Source: Patella vulgata (lineage: Eukaryota > Mollusca > Gastropoda > Patellidae). Taken from it: a stretch of 64,000 nt of DNA. How positions within the stretch are numbered: the stretch's first letter is position 1; every line of letters begins with the position of its first letter. Under the pieces are notes generated by a model, which saw only the letters and a list, made by a program, of their open reading frames with translations, was not told where the DNA came from and ran no database searches. The stretch spans positions 38,211,540 to 38,275,539 of the forward strand of contig NC_065884.2 in NCBI RefSeq assembly GCF_932274485.2. The letters are read 5' to 3'. The translations under genes were made by a program, and so were the position numbers. Positions 55,515-64,000 of this stretch are shown here, in pieces.

Positions 55515-58259
55515 CAATAGCAACATGCACATGTGACATGTTGTTTTAGGGGTTGTGGGGGACGAGAAACGCGAATATGTCATTTCCAAGCTGATAGAAC
55601 TAATTTGTAAGGAGATAGTATACAAAAATTAAGCATTTTTGCGACTACCAACCAAACGTGTAATAACAACAACCATAGATTGTTCCAGACATCCATAAAC
55701 CTTATCCTACATGTACATACATTGAGAAGTAATTTTATTTTGGGAGTTAGCAAAATTGTTTAAACACTTGTACAAAGGGCATCGGGTGTGTAATATATTA
55801 TTTCCAGCCAAGCCTAAGAGGCAAATGTGGATTCTGCAGCATAATGTAGGATTGATAGTTAGCCCTTTTGCCTTAAATTATCATGAACTTGTGGTAAATG
55901 CATGGCACGCAATAGAAATCGTATGCTTCCAAGTTACTGAATAGTCTTTGTTCAAATATTAGTGACCACTTCCAAATTGGAGCATTTATAGTCTTTTCAA
56001 AGGGTATGCATGTGAGCACTCAAATCCCAACAGTTACATTACCAAATCTGCGTCTTTTAAATAATGGTTGAATAGATATATCTGAAATGCGTAGGACTTA
56101 TACCCTAAGGTGAGAAGTTAAGAGTTAATCTGAAATCAGTTGAAGAATTTTGATAAATAGTGGCATGAATGTTACTTAGCTTTCGGTTTTTGAGATTTAA
56201 TCTAATGAAATTGCTCGATCCCAATTTCATTTGGTGCAAAAGTACCTTGATTAAGCAAATTTTGGATCCCTTGTGAACTCTTTAATGGGTTTCAACAAAA
56301 TTTGGTAGGTATGTTGATTGAGTAATGCTTGTCCAGATCCGTTCATGCGCCACGCACCCATTTCATGGGGAATCCAATCAAAGAGTAAAATTAAAATTAA
56401 GTTTGTTGAAATTTGAAATTATCGCTGTTACCATTGTTGTAAAAGGTTTATTTCATCTGATTTAAATGTTTCTTTTCTCAAATTCTCGGTAGTAGGCCCT
56501 ATAATTGAGTATTGGATTGGCGGTCGGGACAAATGATGACCCCTGTATCATTAAACCCTTGCACGCTGTCGAAATTGGCCCGTGAAGGAACATATTTAGA
56601 CATTTTGGCTTCTTGATTCTCCTAAAACTTATGATGGACTCCAGAACCTATTGCCTGGATTATGCAGGAGCAGCTTTTAACGGAACATTTCAATACAAAT
56701 TTCTCTTTACAGTTGCTCCTGCATAATCCTGGCTATGTTATTTATCTGCATGACTTTTAGAAGAATCATCCCCTCCACCCCCTTATTCTAATTCCACGCC
56801 TCTAGTCCATTTCCTGCTCAGTTGAATCATCCTGTGGAAGCATCCGTATATAAACATACCTATTAAATTTTGATTAAACCTATTAAGGGGTTTGAGGGAG
56901 TCGAAAATTTGCTCTATCAAGGTGTTGTTTCACCAAAAGTATGACACCGAGCAATTGCATTCGATAACTAACATCCATGCAAAAATTCTCCAATTTTTTT
57001 TCGGACAAACTCTTATCTTTATTATCTTAGGGGGGTCCTTACCAAATTTCAGAAAAATCCATTCATTCATTATGGAAAAGGAGCAGATTTTGTATAAATT
57101 ATCTTCTATTTAACCCTTAAATGTGTTCGGACTTGGGTGTCTATATACCCTTTTAAAAGATTATGAATGCCCCAATTTTGATGCGCACATTATATTATTT
57201 AGGAGATAAATACCTCCTGTTTTGCATTTAGAGGGGTGTTATTGTCCAATAAACATGTCCTGAGATCATTAGGACCCAAGACGCGTTTAGCATGTTACAA
57301 TAGAAAAAAAATATTCGGTGACTTCGATGGATAACATTTGTAGTATGTCACTAGATTGCGATAGTTTTTATGCACACGGTCAAAAGAGCTAACTTTCAAC
57401 CATACATTATCTATGCTGCATTACAGAATCCACAAGCGCCTCTTTGGAATGGTTGGAAAGTAGTGAATAGGAAATGTTTAACTATGTGATACACACACGA
57501 TGCTCTATATCTTAAGTGTTTAAAGCAACTTCTCAGTCAATTTCTCCCAAAATAATAACACTTCTCAATGTGAGTGCGAAGTCTGATAGTTGACTCATAA
57601 TAATGAGACTCACTGGACATGTTTGCTCAGATTTGAGAGTCATATTGCGGAATACATTATTATGTATTGCATTATAATGTTTTATGATACCGCAGCTGAA
57701 ATATATGTAGAATAAGATTCATTGATGTCTGGAACAATTTATGGTTGTTGTTATTACATGTGTTGGTCGGTAGTCGCGAAAATGATTAATTTGTGTATGT
57801 TATCTCCTTTCAAATTAGTTCAATCAGCTTGGAAATGACATATCCGTGTACCCCCCCCCCCCCCAACCCACAACCCCTGAAACGACATATCACATGTGTA
57901 TGTTGCTATTGGTATTGACAGAATACTTTTCAAGCAAATTTCTGTCGCCATTTTGGATTTTGGCAGCCATATTGGATCAACCATTTGTGAAATTGACCGG
58001 AAACTGTCCAAAAGGAGTCGCATAACCATCAAAACCTATAAAATGATATATTACGTCGTTCATTTCGCCAACAATGTTTGTCAGGGTCAATTTCAGACCA
58101 TTTATGGCCGCCATCTTGGATTTTCGGCTCTCCTGGAGTTAGCCCGTAGATTTCAGAGTTGGCAAACTACAAATATCTTCACTAGGGTCCGTTCTATCAG
58201 AAACCATCGTGAAACCTTGTTCCCCGAGAAATGGTCACGGATCCGGGGGTTGTAAGCCG

Positions 58260-60335
58260 ACTATTCCCTTTTCCCCCTTTTGCATTGCGATTTTTGTTGA
58301 CTTTTTGGTGTAAAATCGAAGAAAAGGGTTTGAAAATACATTTTCTGCCGGTTTTGGTGAATATTCATGATTTCGAGGCGGAAGGATACAAGAGTTGAGA
58401 GGTTGGTAAGGTTGAAATGTAGGGCCGAAAATTGCATGTTTACTTGTCTAAACTTCCAGCTTGTGTATCTCAAGTTTTCCATGGTGAACCTCATACGTGC
58501 TTCTGGGTAAGAGATTACCACATGTTGCTCCAGCTGTGGTAGAAAGCGTTCTACCCAATGAAAATTTGGGAAAAAGTTAGAGCCTGTCAAAGAGACGAGA
58601 ATTGACATTAAAGTCAACGGGGAAATCATTACTGATCTATGGCCTGTCTGTGTGATTCAAGGCTGTAACTGATATGCTTTAGTTTAAAAAAAATCAAAGT
58701 TTGGAGAAAAATTGTGATTTAACTGCAAATTTCTCGATTTTCAGTTTTTATTTAATTTCTAGCAGTAAGAAAAAAATTTTAATGTCCAATTTTGACTTAT
58801 TCAGCCCCAGAAATCACAGATAAAGTGAACAGTATTGTAATTTCACCAAATTTTGTCTAAAAATCAGGAATATTCACCGAAAATCTTTAGATTCCCCGCC
58901 CATATTAATGTAGAAATTAATCCTTTTATGACTACTCAAATGAGTCAAAATGTCTAAAAATGCCCTTATTATCATTGCTAATATAACTTAGATGGGGTCT
59001 ACAAGTTTGTCAGGTTTAGAAATAGCCCCAGCTTTCCTACAGAAAATTGAAAACTGGTAACACTGAGTTAATAATGTACAGCAGATGGGTTTGTACAAAA
59101 TGTTCAATAAGGGGGTTGGCTCAATTTTGCCACTATTTTACCCAGAACAAGAATGTTTTTCTTCTTTGAAACATTAAATTCTTGTATTACCTTCATGTAG
59201 AAAGCAATATTTCAGTCTTTCTAGACATTTTTCACCCCGCCATTCCGTTAAATGCACCACCCCACCTTTTTTTTTTATTAATGTGTTTTGAGAGATTTAA
59301 TTGCACCTGTGTTGACAATTAAATGATAGTAATTGGAATTTGTGGTTGAATTACAGCTACGAATGTTATTTTTCACCAATAGATAGTTATTTTGTACATT
59401 TCAAAGATTTCTAACCCTTTTTGTTTAAATTTAAACTTAGAACCCTGAGACATGTCAGGCCAATGAGACCACACCCTGATATAAAAATGGTGTAGATGTG
59501 TAAATGTCATCTTAATGTTCAATATTTTCTTATCAAAATCTAGGATTTGTGGTGTTTGTTGCATTTATGTTACTTATAGAACAGTAAAATGTTAGTGTTG
59601 CTTCTTTTCAGGCCTCCTTTATGTTGTCAACTCTGTCATAATTACTTTTTTGACTTCATTTGTTCAGGAAATTGATGTAAAGGTCTTCAGCACGAGAATT
59701 GCAATACAGATTTGTATGGTGCCTCTGAGCTTTAAGATGTTGAAAACATTGAAATATTCCCAAATTTGTGAAATATGTGTATTCAGTGACCCTTTTGTTA
59801 CAGAGGAGTGGTACCGATCATAGACCGAATATTGCATTTTTTTTCTTTCATCAAGCCCTATTTTTAACCATAATTCATATTTATTGCACATATTTTAGTT
59901 TATATGTACATATGGACACAGATCACTAAAGATTTCCCCATTGACTCCAATGTTAATTCTCGTATCTTAGACCGGCTCTAACTTTTTCCCAAATTTTCGT
60001 TGGGTAGAACGCTTTCTACCACAGATGGAGCAACATGTGGCAACCACTTGCCCAAAAGCACGTATGAGGTTCTTCATGAAAAACTTGAGATACACAAGCT
60101 GGAAGTGGAGACAAGTAAACATGCAATTTCAGGCCCTACATTTCAACGTAACCAACCTCTCAACTCTTGTATCCTTCCGCATCAAAATTATGAATATTCA
60201 CCAAAACCTGGCAGAAAATGTATTTTCAAACCCTTTTCCTCAATTCTACACCAAAAAGTCAACAAAAATCGCCATGCAAAAGGGGGAAAAAGGAAAAGGG
60301 AGAGGAAGACTAAAAATAGCTTTGGCCCTTGTTTG
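58260..60335. repeat. Second large palindrome, conserved 0.4-kb outer arms
   Basis: 58270-58640 and 59930-60330 are inverse copies at about 90% identity by eye (for example gcacgtatgaggttc and cctctcaactcttgtatcct read on opposite strands). Homology inward is weak but continues at ggggaaatc-type blocks. Each arm holds an overlapping 107-122-residue ORF, but the differences change amino acids freely, so these look like shadows, not a conserved protein. The spacer, about 58640-59930, has no gene I recognise. Confidence 0.7.
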
Positions 60336-61287
60336 GAATATTTGGTGATCTGTGTCCATATGTTAGCCAGGGGTGGTAAAGCATTCCTTTACTGATGTTA
60401 GTTCTGCGACGAAAGACTAGATTGATTCAGTCAGTGACATGTTTAGGGCGTGGGGGTACATGTTTCAGTATAGATCTCTAATATTACAGTCAATGCAGCT
60501 GATCTGTTTGCATATTGCCCAGTGTTTCTAAAAATATATTCCTTGCCCGTATGGCTATCTAAAAAGTGGAAAATTATTGTTTTTTTGAAAGATGCTACAT
60601 GTAACTTTTGTACATTTTTCATGACATGTCAGTAAAAATTTATATTTTTGAAAACAATTCCAGCTTATGAGTGTTTTCTGTGTAATTTGTTTGTAACTTG
60701 TCTAATTTTCTTCACAGAACTCAAATACTGCCTTTAATAAGAAAGATTTTTAAATTTTGGCACGAGGCCCATGGACCTGAGATGCACCGCTGTACATAAA
60801 GCAGCATGTATACTTAAAGGGCCATCATTTTTGCAGTTATTCTTTGATTTTGATTTTCTTTCACTGATTTTGTACGCCGAAAAATCGTCATGTTTATTTG
60901 ATTATTTCTGTAGTTTTGTAATCGGAGTTCAGCTTTAATTACGTCTAGATAAACAAACAATAAAGGACCCTCTATTACAGCTCTTTGATATAAATATACA
61001 ATTATATAACATGGGTTATAATCAGCGTCAAGGTTGATTTATGCTTTTTACTACATTACAGCTCGCCGTCGTCAATAAACATAATATATGCATTTAAATT
61101 AAACTATATAATTTATAAAATATACATTCTTTAAAATACATAAGAATCAAATATCTAAAATAAAATATTTGTGCATATGTCTTCAATATGCACTGTTACA
61201 ATTCCCCTTTCCCTGTGTATGTACTATTCACCATTTTTGTATGTCTCATTTCATTCTGATATTATGACATGTTATGGTATTTACATG
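60336..61287. other. No gene recognised; shared 45-bp motif
   Basis: 60892-60937 repeats the motif seen at 14665-14708 (tttctgtagttttgtaatc). Otherwise AT-rich sequence without coding signal. Confidence 0.4.
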
Positions 61288-61330
61288 CAGGGGCGGATTA
61301 AGGGGTCGGCCGGCGGAGGCGTCATGTTCT
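61288..61330 (+). repeat. Single hAT-like terminus
   Basis: caggggcggattaagggg matches the left end at 16329. No partner end was found nearby. Confidence 0.45.
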
Positions 61331-61564
61331 GAAGGGCTCTAGCAATAAGGGGTACTGGGACCCTCTCCCAGAACGTTACATCGCCGTAGATGAGATTTTT
61401 TTGTTGGTTTAGATACATGGAGCCAATGATTCCGATGGCCAGATCTGACCAAAAACAAATGAATTGGGTTTAGCGTCCTGCTTTTCTGTACCAACCCGAA
61501 TAATTGAAGATGGGTACGTGCCTTGTAGTGTATGAGGGAATATGTGCCCAGCGTCGTTATGTGC

Positions 61565-61862
61565 GTCGTTACGCCTATTCTTCGAGATCCTGTGTTTGAT
61601 CCCGGTATTGGCCGAGATAGTTCCCACTATCAATGGTGCATGACAGGGGGCCTGGCAAGGAACTGTATCGAGTCGTTCTGATGGGACGAAAACCCGATGT
61701 CAAGTGTACACGTTGGCGTGCACGTAAAATAACTTGGCAGTTGGATATGGAAATAATAGTAAATCGTAGTTAGGCAAAATTTCCTTCAAAACACTGTAAG
61801 AGATATGTCCGGCTTTATTATCCCGACTGGTGCAGAAAGGTAGGACGTTAAAGCCTATTTAA
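61565..61862 (+). mobile_element. SINE B copy, forward, decayed
   Basis: Box B-like gtttgatcccggtattgg near 61593, then cactatcaatggtgcatgac, gttggcgtgcacgtaaaa and gtccggctttattatcccg follow the SINE B order. The 3' end aggacgttaaagcctattta is close to the expected terminus. Confidence 0.7.
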
Positions 61863-62689
61863 TTTATATTCGCCTCGACGAAAAACAAGGGCGACATAAT
61901 AATTTGCACGTAACGCATCTGACATTTTCGCCGTGGAAAAAGTATATGCAGAGATGAAACACATGATATAAGAAAATGGGAAGCTTATTCAAACCAGTTT
62001 CTTTGTCAAGGCCTTACGGAACTCATCACGGTTACCGAGAAATGGACATTTTTTATTTGCGCAAAAAGAGTATTTTCGATATAAATGGAGGATTCTAATT
62101 GGACAATGGTTCTGCAAAATTGTTTACCACCCACTCCCTGGAAACAAAGTGGACAAAAGAAAAATTGTCTTCTCAAGCTGCTGCCCGGATGGCCTCCAGA
62201 ATTTGAGTGAAAAATTAGCTAATTAATAAATTAGGATATACCGTATCCTAATTAGTGACCTGTATCTAATACGGCAAGTTTTCCCAAAAAATATGGAGAG
62301 GTAAAATTTTGATAGCACACTTATCTATCCAACGGAATTGTCAGCAGGACCGTAGTCCATCTGATTGGGCCGAATGAGTAGCAGTGGCCTTCTGTATTCA
62401 TGCAAAAAATGCACAACAAGCCCGTAGATCCCGACAATTACTGCTGAGAGTCACTTTTGGTAATCAATCAAGCTTGAACACATTTACCTTTCAACTAAAT
62501 CGACCGCATGGCATGGCCCATCTGGTCATTCAAAAATGCTTAACAAACCAGTTGATCTTCTTTGAGCTGCATTTAGCAATTGACATACGTAATAAACATA
62601 AAACATAATATTATATCATTTGCTTGAAAACGTTGAGAGAACCCTCAACGAAACGTCGCTTTAATAAAATAGTAATTGTGTTCCATATA
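61863..62689. other. No gene recognised
   Basis: A 74-residue ORF at 62384-62608 shows no family I recognise. A small gttgagagaaccctcaac hairpin lies near 62632. Confidence 0.4.
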
Positions 62690-63335
62690 CTGAATATCGG
62701 TGAGGTTCGTCCTCTCATGACCGCAATGCTTCACATCAAATTTGAAAAAATATGTTAACTGTATCCTCTATCGCGTTTACGAGGTTTCGGAAAAGGGGCA
62801 GAACTCTTGAACGAAATGTTTTGGAACGCTGAATATCGAGAGAGTCCGTCCTCGCATGACTCCAATGATCAAATATGAAAAAAATATGTTAATTATACTG
62901 TAGCCACTATCGTGTTTACTGGGATTTTGTATAAAGTGGGGTAACTTCCGGGTAGAAGGATGCGGAGCGCTGAATATCAATAGGATTCATCCTCAGGTGA
63001 TCTCACACACCAAATTTGAAGGGAAAAAAATACGTTAAAAAATATAGTCTCTCTCAAGTTTGATAACGGTTGGGGGGTCGGGTGGGGTTCTTTGGATAAC
63101 GGTTGGGAAGTCGGGGCGGGGGCTCCGGAACTGAAGGTCACGGAACGCTGAATATCGACAGGGTTCGTCCTCTCATGTTCCCAATGCTTGACACCAAATT
63201 TGAAAAAAAATAATCCGATAAACCTGTAGCCCCCATCACGTTCACAAGCATATTGTTGACGTACGGACGGATCGACGAACAGGGTGACGACATAATACGC
63301 TCAAGCTGAAATATGGGCATACAAAAATATCTAGG
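62690..63335 (+). repeat. Rep-C tandem array ending in a GGAC-type cap
   Basis: ctgaatatcg with gttcgtcctctcatg-type sequence recurs at about 62692, 62831, 62971 and 63150 (period about 140-180 bp). Each monomer also carries caaatttgaaaaaa and a cctctatcgcgttta block. The array ends at 63250-63335 with gacgtacggacggatcgacg and gggtgacgacataatacg, a variant of the Rep-A cap. Confidence 0.75.
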
Positions 63336-64000
63336 TTGTAAATCATAAATACTGAAGTACTAATGAAATTTCCTGTAGAAAAACGCATATGTGTTCTACC
63401 CTAGCAGTAAGCATAAATTTAAAAGAGTATTTTACACCTTAAAAGTGAAGTTTTGTTGTTGTTATTGTTTTGTCGGGTATGTCATACCATACAGCAAAGT
63501 GTGAATCGATTTTTGTTCACAAAATGTCTAGCATTTTATTTTGGTTTGATATAGTCATTATTTTGTTGACATCTGTGTGTAAGCGTCAATATTAGCTTAA
63601 CTCAATGGACTAAAGGAATCTGGATAAGGTTGGGTGACAAGAAAATTTGGGGTGAATGATCTTAGTTGACCCACTGACGTTTGACCTGTTCTTGGAATTT
63701 AATACCGGGGCCTGTTAAATGGTGTATATAAGCTATACCGGAATCCCTGTATAATCGTAGAGGACAAATTCTGAAATTGCAAATTAATTGACAGGGCCTT
63801 GACATCTGTCGTTATATCATAAAAGTGTATAGGGTTGGTTACAAAATAAAATAATTGTGTAGTCAAAATTAATACATCATTCATCTGGTAATAATAACAT
63901 ACATGTAGGAAGCTGTCACCTCATAATAAAAATGTACAGTCATTGTTCGCAGCTGCTGTCAGGATATTCGCTTTTAACCCAAATACACCCAACTACAATG
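63336..64000. other. No gene recognised
   Basis: Only short ORFs and no window repeat family. The right edge of the window falls in plain AT-rich sequence. Confidence 0.4.

Larger units (their letters stand above)
55191..58150. repeat. Large diverged palindrome, arms about 1.1-1.3 kb
   Basis: Left arm about 55310-56370, right arm about 56800-58115 in reverse complement, spacer about 430 bp. Paired blocks include gaccggaaattgacc/ggtcaatttcagacc, tctgtcaataccaatagcaa/ttgctattggtattgacaga and aaatgtggattctgca against its inverse near 57430. Identity is high at the outer ends and lower towards the middle. The spacer has a small hairpin of gcaggagcagctttta against cagttgctcctgc. No protein recognised. 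Confidence 0.75.

Noticed and set aside
60000-60395. 131-residue ORF as a host gene
   Set aside because: It lies in one arm of the 58-60-kb palindrome, overlaps another ORF in a different frame and shows no conserved family.
1-64000. CRISPR array, operon, riboswitch or other bacterial features
   Set aside because: SINEs, LINEs, LTR elements and Tc1 show a eukaryotic genome. The tandem repeats lack unique spacers of constant length.

Overview
The window is eukaryotic, repeat-dense and has no recognisable intact host gene. The mix suggests a marine mollusc, perhaps a gastropod or bivalve. It holds tRNA-derived SINEs with microsatellite tails, pearl-like tandem arrays capped by GGAC microsatellites, a BEL/Pao retroelement, TTAA MITEs and a Tc1/mariner transposon. 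The organism is inferred from this element mix, not from a host marker gene. The only long intact ORF is a 318-residue Tc1-like transposase at 23491-24447.

Layout. 1-1432: tandem repeat array (Rep-A, about 320-335 bp monomers). 1673-3021: TA-flanked inverted-repeat element filled with a 22-bp AT satellite. 5590-14157: inverted Rep-A array split by a broken but structurally complete BEL/Pao element (6192-12820). 15.3-17.0 kb: two hairpins and a hAT-like non-autonomous element. 17.6-26.9 kb: SINE debris of two families (SINE A, SINE B), the Tc1 element and small inverted-repeat elements. 27.0-39.4 kb: four copies of one TTAA MITE, a Rep-A array interrupted by a 1.32-kb solo-LTR-like insert, a 2.2-kb TA-flanked inverted-repeat element and a 150-bp satellite (Rep-E).

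39.8-55.2 kb is a nested stack. Two minus-strand Gypsy remnants (integrase 39.8-40.2 kb, RT-RNase H 54.3-55.2 kb) bracket two LINE remnants in head-to-head orientation. The minus-strand LINE is itself split by a second copy of the solo-LTR-like element and by a 7.5-kb array of four roughly 1.8-2.0-kb units with Helitron/Helentron-like termini. 55.2-60.3 kb holds two large diverged palindromes. 60.3-64 kb has a SINE and a roughly 140-180-bp tandem repeat (Rep-C).

Nothing here looks like a cooperating gene system. The most interesting structure is in the non-coding repeats: several unrelated tandem-repeat families share the same terminal cap, and the large array has terminal hairpins, inverted ends and a T|T-type insertion. 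All identity and period values are by-eye estimates.
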